A stretch of 64,000 nt of DNA, from NCBI GenBank assembly GCA_017437965.1, contig JAFRWN010000013.1, positions 29,279 through 93,278 of the forward strand, in the 5' to 3' direction. Of the stretch, positions 1 through 8,775 are shown piece by piece. The notes beneath the pieces are model-generated. The model was not told the DNA's origin. It saw only the letters and a list, made by a program, of their open reading frames with translations, and did not search any database. The DNA comes from Lachnospiraceae bacterium (GTDB taxonomy: Bacteria > Bacillota > Clostridia > Lachnospirales > Lachnospiraceae). The translations under genes were made by a program, and so were the position numbers. How positions within the stretch are numbered: position 1 is the first letter of the stretch; each line of letters starts with the position of its first letter.

Positions 1-51
1 AAACTGCCGGAGGCGACATTAAGCGAAGCGCTAGCCGAGGCAGTTATATGA
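1..51 (+). CDS. possible 3' end of an upstream gene (partial)
   Basis: Frame 1 is open from the first base and ends in TGA at 49-51, reading KLPEATLSEALAEAVI. This looks like a plausible protein C-terminus, but 16 residues are too few to identify. The same bases also fold as a nested hairpin (AACTGCC/GGCAGTT outer stem, AGCG/CGCT inner stem), so the tail of a structured RNA or a terminator-like element cannot be excluded. The start lies outside the window. Confidence 0.35.
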   Translation, partial: KLPEATLSEALAEAVI

Positions 52-90
52 TGGCGGCTCGTTTAAAAATTTTGCAACATAAATCATATG

Positions 91-119
91 TTGACTTAAA
101 CGTTAAAATATATTAAAAT
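91..119 (+). promoter_or_regulatory. promoter of metA
   Basis: TTGACT at 91-96 and TAAAAT at 114-119 are separated by exactly 17 bases, a good vegetative sigma-A promoter. Transcription would start near 126, about 40 bases before metA. No complete SAM (S-box) aptamer fits between here and the start codon, so methionine control, if any, is not visible. Confidence 0.7.
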
Positions 120-167
120 AAGTAGGTTAAATAAACTTTGAAATATATTCCACGGAGGGAATGAAGA

Positions 168-1085
168 ATGCCAATAAGGGTTCAGAATGATCTGCCTGCA
201 AAAAAAATTATGGAAGATGAGAATATTTTTGTGATGGATGAGTCCAGGGCGATGAGCCAGGATATACGTCCTCTGAAAATTGCAATTCTCAATCTGATGC
301 CTTTGAAAGAGGATACAGAAGTGCAGCTGATGCGCTCTCTTTCCAATACTCCTCTGCAGATCGATATAACCTTTCTTACAACGGCAAGCTATGTCGGTAA
401 GAATACCGCAAAAAGCCATCTGGATAATTTCTACCTTACCTTTGATGATGTCAAAAATGAGAAGTTTGACGGTCTGATCATTACCGGAGCTCCCGTAGAG
501 CTGATGGAGTTTAAGGATGTGGCTTACTGGGATGAACTTTGTCAGATATTTGAATGGAGCGTAACAAATGTTACCAGTACACTTCATCTTTGCTGGGGTG
601 CCCAGGCAGGCCTTTACTACCATTACGGTATCAAGAAGGTAATGCTTGACAAGAAGCTGTTTGGCATCTTCCCTCATTATGTGCATCACAGAAGAGAACC
701 TCTTGTCCGCGGATTTGATGACAGGTTCTATCTGCCTCACAGCCGTTATACCGCAATTGATGCAGATGACGTTGCAAAGCATCCCGATCTTACGGTGCTT
801 GCAGATTCTGACGTTGCAGGCGTAACTCTTGTAATGGCAAAAGAAGGACGTCAGATATTCATGATGGGCCATCCGGAATATGACAGAGTGACTCTTGATG
901 CAGAATATAAGCGTGATGTAGCAAAAGGTCTTGATATTCAATTGCCTGAGAATTATTATCCGGGTGACAATACCGATGAAAAGCCTTTGCTTTTATGGCG
1001 TGCGCATGGAAACACGCTTTACACGAACTGGCTTAATTACTATGTATACCAGATCACACCATATGTAATAGGAGATATTAAATGA
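168..1085 (+). CDS. metA: homoserine O-acetyltransferase (MetA family)
   Basis: Cytosolic 305-residue enzyme that acylates L-homoserine in the first committed step of methionine synthesis. The MetA fold is evident from end to end: the nucleophile is Cys142 in LHLCWGAQAGL, and the His235-Glu237 pair lies in MGHPEYD, at the same numbers as in characterised MetA enzymes. Residue 111 is Glu (GAPVELMEF). In this family Glu111 is associated with acetyl-CoA and Gly111 with succinyl-CoA, so despite the usual 'succinyltransferase' label this one is predicted to use acetyl-CoA. The start ATG has GGAGGG at 154-159. Its stop overlaps the ATG of the next gene (ATGA), so it is probably co-transcribed with the sugar kinase downstream, an unusual pairing. 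Confidence 0.95.
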   Translation: MPIRVQNDLPAKKIMEDENIFVMDESRAMSQDIRPLKIAILNLMPLKEDTEVQLMRSLSNTPLQIDITFLTTASYVGKNTAKSHLDNFYLTFDDVKNEKFDGLIITGAPVELMEFKDVAYWDELCQIFEWSVTNVTSTLHLCWGAQAGLYYHYGIKKVMLDKKLFGIFPHYVHHRREPLVRGFDDRFYLPHSRYTAIDADDVAKHPDLTVLADSDVAGVTLVMAKEGRQIFMMGHPEYDRVTLDAEYKRDVAKGLDIQLPENYYPGDNTDEKPLLLWRAHGNTLYTNWLNYYVYQITPYVIGDIK

Positions 1086-2200
1086 TTTTAAAGGAAGAAT
1101 TCTTAAAGCTTAAAGAAATTGCCGAAGGTTTTGATATCCTCGGGAATTTTGTAACGGCTGAGGTGATCACGAACGGAAACATCAATTCAACCTATGCGGT
1201 TGAGTTCAAAACTGTCGACGGCCTTAAAAAATATATACTTCAGCGTGTAAATACCTATGTTTTCAAGAACCCCGAGCAGATCATGAGCAATATTGCCCAT
1301 GTTACTTATCATATTGCTGAGAAAGTAAAGAAAATGTCTGAAGAGGATGCTGTAACAACTCTTAAATTCTATGATAACAAGGCAAGTAAGCTAAATTATT
1401 ATGATGATGGCAAGGGTAATTTCTGGAGAATCTGCGACTTCATTGATTCTGTTACAATGAATGAGAGCAATGATACTGCTGTAATGAAGGCACTTGGCGA
1501 GGCTTTCGGAGATTTCCAGAATATGCTTTCAGATTTTGATGCCAAATATCTTTATGAGACTATCCCGGATTTCCATAATACGAAGAAAAGACTTGATACA
1601 CTGTTCGCTGATGCCGAAAAAGATGAGGCGGGAAGAGTAGCTTCAGTTAAGAAAGAGCTTGATTTCTTCAGGGAAAACAGAGAACTTGCCGGAAAGCTTA
1701 CCGATATGTTTGAAAACGGAGAGATTCCTGCAAGGGTAACCCACAATGATACAAAACTTAACAATGTGCTTTTCGATAAGGAAGGCAAGAGACCGATAGC
1801 AATCATCGATCTTGATACCGTAATGCCGGGCCTTACTTCAAGCGATTATGGCGATGCAGTACGTTTTGCCTGCTCGACAGCAGCTGAGGATGAGACAGAT
1901 CTTGCAAAGATATCGCTTGACATGGACAAATTCAAGGCATTTACAGAGGGCTTTGTCGGAAAGACGGCAGCTTCGCTTACTAAGAAGGAGCTTGAAACCC
2001 TGCCTTTAGGTGCGATTACAATAACAATAGAGCTTGCCAGCCGTTTCCTTGATGACTATATCAATGGGGATAAGTATTTCAAGACACGTCATGTAAAGCA
2101 TAATCTGGAACGTGCAATATGCCAGATAACACTTGCCAAGGATATGCTTGACAAGAGGGAACAGATGGAAAGATTTGTGAAGAGTCTGATAAATAAGTGA
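1082..2200 (+). CDS. APH-fold sugar 1-kinase (N-acetylhexosamine 1-kinase-like)
   Basis: A 372-residue protein of the aminoglycoside phosphotransferase/choline kinase fold. The catalytic loop is HNDTKLNNV at residues 221-229, with Asp223 as likely base, and the metal-binding segment is IDLD at 242-245. Overall length and the HNDTKxNNxL...DLDTVMPG signature resemble the bifidobacterial N-acetylhexosamine 1-kinase NahK rather than antibiotic-resistance kinases. Inferred role: it makes a sugar 1-phosphate (GlcNAc, GalNAc or a similar hexose) in the cytosol for the nucleotidyltransferase encoded immediately after it. It overlaps metA by 4 bases. The exact sugar cannot be read from sequence. Confidence 0.75.
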   Translation: MILKEEFLKLKEIAEGFDILGNFVTAEVITNGNINSTYAVEFKTVDGLKKYILQRVNTYVFKNPEQIMSNIAHVTYHIAEKVKKMSEEDAVTTLKFYDNKASKLNYYDDGKGNFWRICDFIDSVTMNESNDTAVMKALGEAFGDFQNMLSDFDAKYLYETIPDFHNTKKRLDTLFADAEKDEAGRVASVKKELDFFRENRELAGKLTDMFENGEIPARVTHNDTKLNNVLFDKEGKRPIAIIDLDTVMPGLTSSDYGDAVRFACSTAAEDETDLAKISLDMDKFKAFTEGFVGKTAASLTKKELETLPLGAITITIELASRFLDDYINGDKYFKTRHVKHNLERAICQITLAKDMLDKREQMERFVKSLINK

Positions 2201-2239
2201 TATTTGAAAGGCGGAATTATTATTCCGGATGGTAGATTA

Positions 2240-3154
2240 ATGAACAAAACTACTTTGGTAATTATGGCAGCAGGAATGGGCAGCCGTTTCGGAAAAGGAA
2301 TAAAGCAGCTGGAGCATGTAGGTCCGGGCGGAGAAATCCTGATGGATTATTCCATATATGATGCAGTCCGCGCAGGCTTTGATGATGTACTTGTTATCAT
2401 CAGACGTGATATTGAGGATGAGTTCAGGAAACTGATCGGCGACAGGATCGCAAAGAAGGTAAAGCTCAGTTATGTTTATCAGGAAATGGACAATATTCCT
2501 GAAGGCTTTGAAGTTCCTGCAGGAAGAGCAAAACCCTGGGGTACAGGACATGCAATTCTTTCCTGCCTCGGACATATCAACAATCCTTTTGCGGTTATAA
2601 ATGCAGATGATTACTATGGTACAGGTTCTTTTAAAGCAGTACATGATTTCCTTGCAAATGCCGATGAAAACGAAGGTAAATATTGCATGGCAGGTTTTGT
2701 ACTCGGAAATACCCTTAGCGATCATGGAACTGTTACAAGAGGAATCTGCGTCCATGATGAAGAAATGTTTCTTTCAAAAGTAAATGAGAGCTTCAAGCTG
2801 AAGAAAGAGGGAGACATTGTTACCGGCGAAAACGAGTTCGGAGAGCCTCTTACTGCAGGACTTGATGACCTCTGCTCAATGAATCTCTGGGGTCTTATGC
2901 CCGGATTCATGGACTATCTCAATGAAAAATTCGTTGATTTCCTTAAAGATGAGAAGCTTGACCCTCTGAAGAAGGAATATCTGCTTCCTTCGATAGTCGA
3001 TAATATGATAAGAGATGGTCTTATCACAGTTGAGGTACTTCCGGTAAATGATAAATGGTTCGGTCTTACCTATGCCGAGGATAAGCCCATGGTTGTTGAA
3101 AAGCTTAACGAAATGATTGAAAACGGAGTATATCCCGTAAAGCTCTGGGATTGA
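2240..3154 (+). CDS. sugar-phosphate nucleotidyltransferase
   Basis: A 304-residue Rossmann-type nucleotidyltransferase that would join a sugar 1-phosphate to an NTP. The N-terminal signature VIMAAGMGSRFG is the family's nucleotide-binding loop, followed by the conserved lysine in KQL, and NADDYYG (about residue 113) is the acidic metal-binding motif. I chose ATG 2240 because the family begins only a few residues before the VIMAAG strand. An in-frame TTG at 2204 would add 12 unlikely residues, but it has a comparable upstream context, so the start is not certain. Directly after the APH-type kinase it suggests a kinase plus pyrophosphorylase pair producing an NDP-sugar, possibly UDP-GlcNAc or UDP-GalNAc. 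Substrate is inferred only. Confidence 0.8.
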   Translation: MNKTTLVIMAAGMGSRFGKGIKQLEHVGPGGEILMDYSIYDAVRAGFDDVLVIIRRDIEDEFRKLIGDRIAKKVKLSYVYQEMDNIPEGFEVPAGRAKPWGTGHAILSCLGHINNPFAVINADDYYGTGSFKAVHDFLANADENEGKYCMAGFVLGNTLSDHGTVTRGICVHDEEMFLSKVNESFKLKKEGDIVTGENEFGEPLTAGLDDLCSMNLWGLMPGFMDYLNEKFVDFLKDEKLDPLKKEYLLPSIVDNMIRDGLITVEVLPVNDKWFGLTYAEDKPMVVEKLNEMIENGVYPVKLWD

Positions 3155-3196
3155 TTTCCGGCTTGATGATTATATGATAATTGAGAGGTACAATAA

Positions 3197-4534
3197 ATGA
3201 TGCTGCCTAAACTTGATCCGGATTTTGTACCGGCATATGTATATAACAAAGAATTTCTGAAAACAGCCTCGAAACCGTTTTCTATCGCTGTAGAACGTGA
3301 AAATGGCTTGATTTACAGAAAAGATACCTTCCTTTCGGATGATGAGGAAAAGAATAATTTCTATGTTGAACGCCTTGTGAAAATGCTTCTTTGGGCAGCC
3401 GGCGGATTCAGGATCCATATGGCAGGAGATGACAAGGTTTTTGAATTCATAAAGAAAGCCTACACAAGAGAAGGACTCAGAAAGTTCGACGTGGATTTCT
3501 GGGAGACCACCTATGAGCGTCCGTTTGAAGTAGTAAAGCATGAATTTTCCGATATGCCTGAAAATAAAGAAGTGCAGATGCATATAGGACGTCATATGGA
3601 CGGCTGCCGTATCGGTTTTGACGCTGGCGGTTCGGACATGAAAATCGCAAGTGTTGTTGACGGAGAGGTTGTTCATACAGAGGAAATCGTATGGCTTCCC
3701 AAGGTCAATCCCGATGTAAATTATCATCGCGAGCAGATAAAACATGCAATGCAGGTTGCAGCATCAAAGATGCCGAGAGTGGATGCAGTAGGTATTTCGA
3801 CTGCAGGCGTGCTTGTTGCTAACCGTGCAATGGTCAGCTCGCTGTTCATGGCGGTTGATAAAGAGAAATATGGCAATGAAGCAAAAAATGTATATATTGA
3901 TGTCTGCAAAGACCTCGGATATAAGATGGTAGTTGCGAATGATGGTGATGTTGCCGCACTTGCATGCTCGATGGCACTTAATGAGACCGGTATACTCGGT
4001 ATAGCAATGGGTACTTCGGAAGCCGGAGGCTACATTGACAAGGAAGGTTCGCTCAGAGGTTACATGACTGAGCTTGCTTTTGCTCCGGTTGATTATAATC
4101 CGGATTCATCCAGGGATCCATGGTCAGGTGACTGGGGTGTAGGCGCTGAGTATTTTTCACAGGACTGCGTCATCAGACTTGCTCCCAAGGCTGGAATTGA
4201 ACTTGATCCTTCGCTTACGCCTGCTGAGAAGCTTAAGGTTGTCCAGAAGCTTCATGAAGAAGGCGATGAGAGGGCAAAGGATATTTTTGAGACCATCGGA
4301 ACCTATTTCGGATATGCGGTTGCTAATTATTCCGATTATTATGATATTGCAAATGTTCAACTTTCAGGACGTGTTACAAGCGGAAAGGGCGGAGAAGTGA
4401 TACTTGAAAAGTCAAGGGAGCTTCTTAAAGAAGAATTCCCCGAGCTTGCTGAAAAGATCAACATCTTCCTTCCGGGTGAGATGGAAAGAAGAGTAGGACA
4501 GGCTGTGGCTGCCGCAAGCCTTGTGGAACTGTGA
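3197..4534 (+). CDS. ROK-superfamily sugar kinase with N-terminal extension
   Basis: A 445-residue protein whose C-terminal two thirds is an actin-like ROK kinase: phosphate-1 loop IGFDAGGSDMKIA (139-151), ANDGDVAAL (247-255) with Asp249 in the position of the catalytic base, and the glycine-rich MGTSEAGGYI (271-280). The first 130 residues are not ROK-like and contain no helix-turn-helix, so this is not a typical NagC/XylR repressor; their function is unknown. The classical ROK zinc motif CxCGxxGC is absent. ATG 3197 is preceded by GAGAGG at 3183-3188. Next to nagA, a hexose or N-acetylhexosamine 6-kinase is the natural guess, giving the substrate for deacetylation. Confidence 0.7.
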   Translation: MMLPKLDPDFVPAYVYNKEFLKTASKPFSIAVERENGLIYRKDTFLSDDEEKNNFYVERLVKMLLWAAGGFRIHMAGDDKVFEFIKKAYTREGLRKFDVDFWETTYERPFEVVKHEFSDMPENKEVQMHIGRHMDGCRIGFDAGGSDMKIASVVDGEVVHTEEIVWLPKVNPDVNYHREQIKHAMQVAASKMPRVDAVGISTAGVLVANRAMVSSLFMAVDKEKYGNEAKNVYIDVCKDLGYKMVVANDGDVAALACSMALNETGILGIAMGTSEAGGYIDKEGSLRGYMTELAFAPVDYNPDSSRDPWSGDWGVGAEYFSQDCVIRLAPKAGIELDPSLTPAEKLKVVQKLHEEGDERAKDIFETIGTYFGYAVANYSDYYDIANVQLSGRVTSGKGGEVILEKSRELLKEEFPELAEKINIFLPGEMERRVGQAVAAASLVEL

Positions 4535-4547
4535 AAGGACTAAAAAA

Positions 4548-5633
4548 ATGCTTCTGAAAAACTGTAACTTAAAAGGAAAACTTGTAGATATTTATGTTAA
4601 TGACGGTAAAATCGACCGCATCATCCCTGCGGGATCAAGCAAACTCCGTGAAGATAACACTGTTGATATCGCAGGAAAAACTGTAATTCCCGGAATGATC
4701 GATGTCCATACCCACGGCTGCTGCGGTGACGACACCATGGAGGCCGAGTTTAAAAAGCTGCTTGACGAGTGGGGAAAACATGGTACAACGACTGTCTATC
4801 CGACAACCATGACCATGGATTATGAATCCATCAAGGCTGTAAATGATGCAAAGACCGACTGGCCCGGTGCCCAGGTGCCCGGCTTCCACATGGAAGGACC
4901 CTACATCAATGAAAGCAAAAAGGGTGCCCAGAACGGAAAGTTTGTACGCGAGGCTTCCGATGAAGAATTTGCCAAGCTTGACAGAATGAAGCTTATCACC
5001 ATTGCTCCCGAGTTTGAAGCAAATATGGAATTCATAAAGAAGCATGCGAATGATGTTGTTATCTGCGTCGGACATACGGCAGCAGACTATTCTACTACAG
5101 TAGAAGCCTTTAAAAACGGAGCGTCCTGCCTGACTCATACCTTCAACGCAATGCCTCCTTTTATGCATCGCGATCCCGGTCCTGTCGGAGCAGCACTTAC
5201 TGAAAACGGTTATGTACATGTAATCACTGACGGACTTCATGTTCACAGGGCTGCAGTACTGATGCTTTACCGTACCTTCGGCCCCGACAAGATGATTATT
5301 ATTTCTGATTCTTTAAGGGCAACCGGACTTCCTGACGGAGAGTATATGTTCGGTGGTCAGCCGATCTATGTAAACGACGGAGTATGCCGCGTTGCATCAG
5401 GTGCTCTTGCAGGTTCTACAAGCTTCCTTTATGATTGTGTAAGGTCTGCACATAAGATGGGCATTCCTTTTGACGATGCAGTAAAGATGGCAACGGAAAC
5501 CCCTGCAAAGCAGATGGGCCTTAATGACAGAGGACGTATTGCAGAAGGGCTTAATGCCGATATTCTTGTGATTAACGACGACCTCGAAATTGAAAAAGTA
5601 ATGATCAAGGGTGAATTTTATTATGAAAGATAA
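4548..5633 (+). CDS. nagA: N-acetylglucosamine-6-phosphate deacetylase
   Basis: A 361-residue amidohydrolase that converts GlcNAc-6-phosphate to glucosamine-6-phosphate and acetate in the cytosol. Visible motifs are DVHTHG (52-57), HMEGPY with metal ligand Glu116, CVGHTAAD (His176), LTHTFNAMPP (His197), TDGLHVH (about 228-234) and SDSLRATG with the catalytic Asp254. ATG 4548 was chosen over an in-frame TTG at 4521 because AAAGGA at 4534-4539 sits just upstream and the protein then starts at the usual family position. It follows the ROK-type kinase by 13 bases, forming a likely amino-sugar salvage unit. No nagB is present in the window. Confidence 0.92.
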   Translation: MLLKNCNLKGKLVDIYVNDGKIDRIIPAGSSKLREDNTVDIAGKTVIPGMIDVHTHGCCGDDTMEAEFKKLLDEWGKHGTTTVYPTTMTMDYESIKAVNDAKTDWPGAQVPGFHMEGPYINESKKGAQNGKFVREASDEEFAKLDRMKLITIAPEFEANMEFIKKHANDVVICVGHTAADYSTTVEAFKNGASCLTHTFNAMPPFMHRDPGPVGAALTENGYVHVITDGLHVHRAAVLMLYRTFGPDKMIIISDSLRATGLPDGEYMFGGQPIYVNDGVCRVASGALAGSTSFLYDCVRSAHKMGIPFDDAVKMATETPAKQMGLNDRGRIAEGLNADILVINDDLEIEKVMIKGEFYYER

Positions 5634-6378
5634 TAAAAAGAAGACAACAGAGACAAAAGAGGAAATGGTTGACAAGCTTGGAAAGAAATCAAAAAGCTTT
5701 CTTAAAGCTTTCAATTTGGTTGCTCCTTACGTTTTTACCGCAGGAGCCATAGTTTTTTCACTTCTTTATATGACTCTTAAGAGAAAAAGTGCAAACGGTG
5801 ATTGGTCAACTTCGTTGGAAAATGTAGGACTTACAACATTTTTTGACGGAAATCCGAACATAATCGCGATAATAGGTGTACTTTGCATGATTCCCTGCCT
5901 CCTTATCGTTCCGAAATCAATGCTTAAGGAAAGAAAAAACGGAGATGGTCTCGGACTTATGTTTATGCCACTTGGACTTCTCGGAATTTTCGATGTGTTG
6001 TGTACGATTGAAAATGTAAAAGACACCACAATCGGAATTATTTTCGGTGTGAGCCTTTTTCTTATCAGTGCTCTTGCAACATTCAAAAAGACAATCAGAT
6101 TTGTACCTGCTCTTTGCGGAATAATGATGATAGCGGCAGTCTATAATATACTTGCGGAATTCATGCCATATTGTTATGTTGCAACCCAGAAGGTTGTTGT
6201 TACTGCAGATCTTGATTATGTTGAGGTTAAAAACTATTATCTCAGTTACTTTATCAGGGATCTTTGTATTTTTGCTGCTTTCGGTTCTTTCTGTGCAAGA
6301 ATAAGTGCAAAGTATAAGGAACTTGATGCAGCAAAAAAAGTAGAAAAGAAGAATAGCAAAGAAAAGTCAAAAAAATAG
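5623..6378 (+). CDS. hypothetical six-helix membrane protein
   Basis: A 251-residue protein I do not recognise. After a charged lysine-rich N-terminus of about 30 residues there are six likely transmembrane helices: about 33-54, 80-96, 107-124, 131-147, 156-175 and 201-218. It ends in a lysine-rich cytosolic tail. It overlaps the end of nagA by 11 bases. ATG 5623 is preferred over GTG 5611 because AAGGG lies about 10 bases upstream. Translational coupling to nagA suggests the same mRNA, but no transport or enzymatic signature is visible. Confidence 0.75.
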   Translation: MKDNKKKTTETKEEMVDKLGKKSKSFLKAFNLVAPYVFTAGAIVFSLLYMTLKRKSANGDWSTSLENVGLTTFFDGNPNIIAIIGVLCMIPCLLIVPKSMLKERKNGDGLGLMFMPLGLLGIFDVLCTIENVKDTTIGIIFGVSLFLISALATFKKTIRFVPALCGIMMIAAVYNILAEFMPYCYVATQKVVVTADLDYVEVKNYYLSYFIRDLCIFAAFGSFCARISAKYKELDAAKKVEKKNSKEKSKK

Positions 6379-6427
6379 ATAATAACAAATTAAACGAATA
6401 TTCATTATAGAAAGTATTTATGTTTTA

Positions 6428-6452
6428 TGGTATTATTGTGATAACACAATAA
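6428..6452 (+). promoter_or_regulatory. promoter and palindromic operator of the alpha-galactosidase gene
   Basis: An extended -10 (TG at 6428-6429, TATTAT at 6431-6436) overlaps a perfect inverted repeat, TTATTGTG (6433-6440), spacer ATAA, CACAATAA (6445-6452). A palindrome covering the -10 and the likely start site is the classic place for a repressor. No regulator gene is adjacent. The ribosome binding site AAGGGG follows near 6459. Confidence 0.55.
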
Positions 6453-6473
6453 AATATTAAGGGGTGTAAAAAC

Positions 6474-8759
6474 ATGATTACTAAAACCGACTCAAAAATA
6501 TCCTATAGCAGATGGATCAATGGTGAGCAAAAAAGCTTTACCGAAGATCTTGTGAATTTCAGACTGGATTCAAAGAATTCCACCTATGCCTTCTCGGCCC
6601 TTGAGGATGGCTTTCTTTTACATGCATATTACGGAAAGAGGCTCGGAAACGATGATCTTTCCTATCTTCTGAGACTTAACGAAAATCCTTTTACTTTAAA
6701 ATCAAATAACCGTGACAAGGGTACTTTCATGGATTCAAAGAGCTTTGAATTCCCGTGTCACGGAACGGGAGATTACCGCGAATCCTGCTTTATGGTAATG
6801 GATAAGGACGGTATGTCAACCTGTGATCTCAGATATTCTTCATATGAAATAATAAAAGGGAAGCCTGATCTTACCCAGGAGTTCTACGATTATGCAACAA
6901 AGAGCTGGCAGAAAGTAAATATTCCTGCAACCTGGTCAAAGGATGGAGAAGACTGCGAAACCCTTATCATTACTATGAAGGATGAGCATCTTTCGCTTAC
7001 GGCCGAGCTTTACTATACCGTATTTACCGACCTTGATATCATTACAAGAAGCGTAAAAATTACAAATGAAGCTGAAAAACCTGTTGATCTTCGCAGGGTA
7101 CTTTCTGTCTGTGTTGATTATGAAGGCTGTGATTATGATTATATCACTCTTAACGGCAGCTGGGCAAGGGAAAGGATACTTGAAAGATCACACCTGCATC
7201 ACGGAAAGCAGGGCGTTGATTCGGTAAAGGGTGAAAGCTCGCATCAGAGTAATCCTTTTGTAGCGCTGGTTTCTCCCGATTGTGATGAGAATAAAGGTGA
7301 AGCTTTTGGCTATAATCTTGTTTACAGCGGAAATTTCTGCGCGACTGCGGAGGTCACCCAGCATAAAAGAACAAGGCTTGTAATGGGCATCAATCCTTTT
7401 GATTTTTCATGGACCCTTGATCCCGGGAAGTCATTTCAGGCTCCGGAAGTTGTAATGTCATATTCATGCGAGGGCCTTGGTCAGATGTCCAGAAACTTCC
7501 ATGACCTTTACAGAAACAATCTGATAAGAGGCGAATGGAAGGACAAGAGAAGACCTATACTGATAAACAACTGGGAAGCCACATATTTCAATTTCAATAC
7601 TGAAAAACTGATTTCTATTGCCAAAGAAGCAAGTAAGCTTGGTATTGAGATGCTTGTAATGGATGACGGCTGGTTCGGTCACAGAGACAGCGACAATTCT
7701 TCGCTCGGTGACTGGTTTGTATATGAAAAGAAAATTGATGGCGGGCTTAAATATCTTGTAGATGAAGTAAATAAGCTCGGCATGAAGTTCGGCATTTGGT
7801 TTGAACCCGAAATGATCAGTCCGGATTCCGTACTTTACACTGAGCATCCTGAATGGGCAATTCAGATACCTGGACGCGTGCCCACGATGAGCCGTGAACA
7901 GTATGTTCTTGACTATTCAAATAAGGAAGTCAGGGATCATATCTATGAAATGATTAAGAAAATCCTTGATTCCGCTAATATTGAGTATATAAAATGGGAT
8001 ATGAACAGGCAGCTTACAGAGGTGGGTTCGACAACACTTCCTACGGAGCGCCAGCGTGAGCTCTGGCATCGTTATGTGCTCGGAGTTTATGATGTAATGA
8101 ACCGTTTGACTACGGATTATCCTTATCTGCTGCTTGAGAACTGTTCGGGCGGTGGTGCAAGATTTGATCCCGGCATGCTTTATTTTTCACCTCAGATCTG
8201 GACATCTGACGATACTGACGCAATTGAAAGGCTGAAGATCCAGCACGGAACTTCAATCTGTTATCCTGCATCAAGTATGGGAGCCCATGTGTCCGACTGT
8301 CCTAACCATACTGTTGGAAGGACTACACCTTTTTCAACCCGTGGCGATGTTGCGTTGGTCGGAACCTTCGGCTATGAACTTGATGTTACAAGGATACCCG
8401 AGGCTGACAGAAATGCAATTCCGGGCCAGATTGAAAAGTTCAAGAAATATAATCCTCTGGTAAGAACAGGAGACCAGTACCGTATCGGAAATATTTTTGA
8501 GGACAATACATACGATGCGTGGATGTTCGTTGCAAAGGATAAATCCGAGGCGCTGCTTACAATAGTACAGGTACTCGGACGTCCTAATTATCCGCAAAGA
8601 GTGTTCAAACTTCCGGGACTTGAACCGGATGCCAGGTATACTCTCGAAGAACTTGATATTACCCTAAGCGGTGAAACCCTTGAAAATGCAGGGGTGGCGA
8701 TTGAAATGTATGGAGACTTCTCCTCGAGAACCATTCATTTAGTAAAAGTCAGAAAATGA
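6474..8759 (+). CDS. GH36 alpha-galactosidase
   Basis: A 761-residue cytosolic enzyme without a signal peptide that releases alpha-galactose from raffinose-type sugars and from galactomannan oligosaccharides. An N-terminal beta-sandwich (to about 330) precedes a TIM barrel. The barrel carries MDDGWFG (397-403), GIWFEPEM (440-447), the nucleophile Asp509 in IKWDMNR and the acid/base Asp in WTSDDTD (577-583), all diagnostic of bacterial GH36. Length and motif order match the tetrameric Agal family. It has its own promoter with a palindromic operator. The mannan-related genes lie about 40 kb downstream, so a functional link is plausible but unproven. Confidence 0.95.
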   Translation: MITKTDSKISYSRWINGEQKSFTEDLVNFRLDSKNSTYAFSALEDGFLLHAYYGKRLGNDDLSYLLRLNENPFTLKSNNRDKGTFMDSKSFEFPCHGTGDYRESCFMVMDKDGMSTCDLRYSSYEIIKGKPDLTQEFYDYATKSWQKVNIPATWSKDGEDCETLIITMKDEHLSLTAELYYTVFTDLDIITRSVKITNEAEKPVDLRRVLSVCVDYEGCDYDYITLNGSWARERILERSHLHHGKQGVDSVKGESSHQSNPFVALVSPDCDENKGEAFGYNLVYSGNFCATAEVTQHKRTRLVMGINPFDFSWTLDPGKSFQAPEVVMSYSCEGLGQMSRNFHDLYRNNLIRGEWKDKRRPILINNWEATYFNFNTEKLISIAKEASKLGIEMLVMDDGWFGHRDSDNSSLGDWFVYEKKIDGGLKYLVDEVNKLGMKFGIWFEPEMISPDSVLYTEHPEWAIQIPGRVPTMSREQYVLDYSNKEVRDHIYEMIKKILDSANIEYIKWDMNRQLTEVGSTTLPTERQRELWHRYVLGVYDVMNRLTTDYPYLLLENCSGGGARFDPGMLYFSPQIWTSDDTDAIERLKIQHGTSICYPASSMGAHVSDCPNHTVGRTTPFSTRGDVALVGTFGYELDVTRIPEADRNAIPGQIEKFKKYNPLVRTGDQYRIGNIFEDNTYDAWMFVAKDKSEALLTIVQVLGRPNYPQRVFKLPGLEPDARYTLEELDITLSGETLENAGVAIEMYGDFSSRTIHLVKVRK

Positions 8760-8775
8760 CTGAAGAGGTATTTGC

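Noticed and set aside
1..167. SAM riboswitch upstream of metA
   Set aside because: The visible 167 bases do not contain the conserved core of an S-box aptamer, and the metA promoter lies downstream of the only structured part.
96..941. A 281-codon minus-strand frame opposite metA
   Set aside because: It lies fully antisense to an intact metA with all catalytic residues, and overlaps its promoter.
1082..2200. Aminoglycoside resistance kinase
   Set aside because: The fold is shared, but the HNDTKLNNV and DLDTVMPG pattern and the amino-sugar neighbourhood fit a sugar 1-kinase better.
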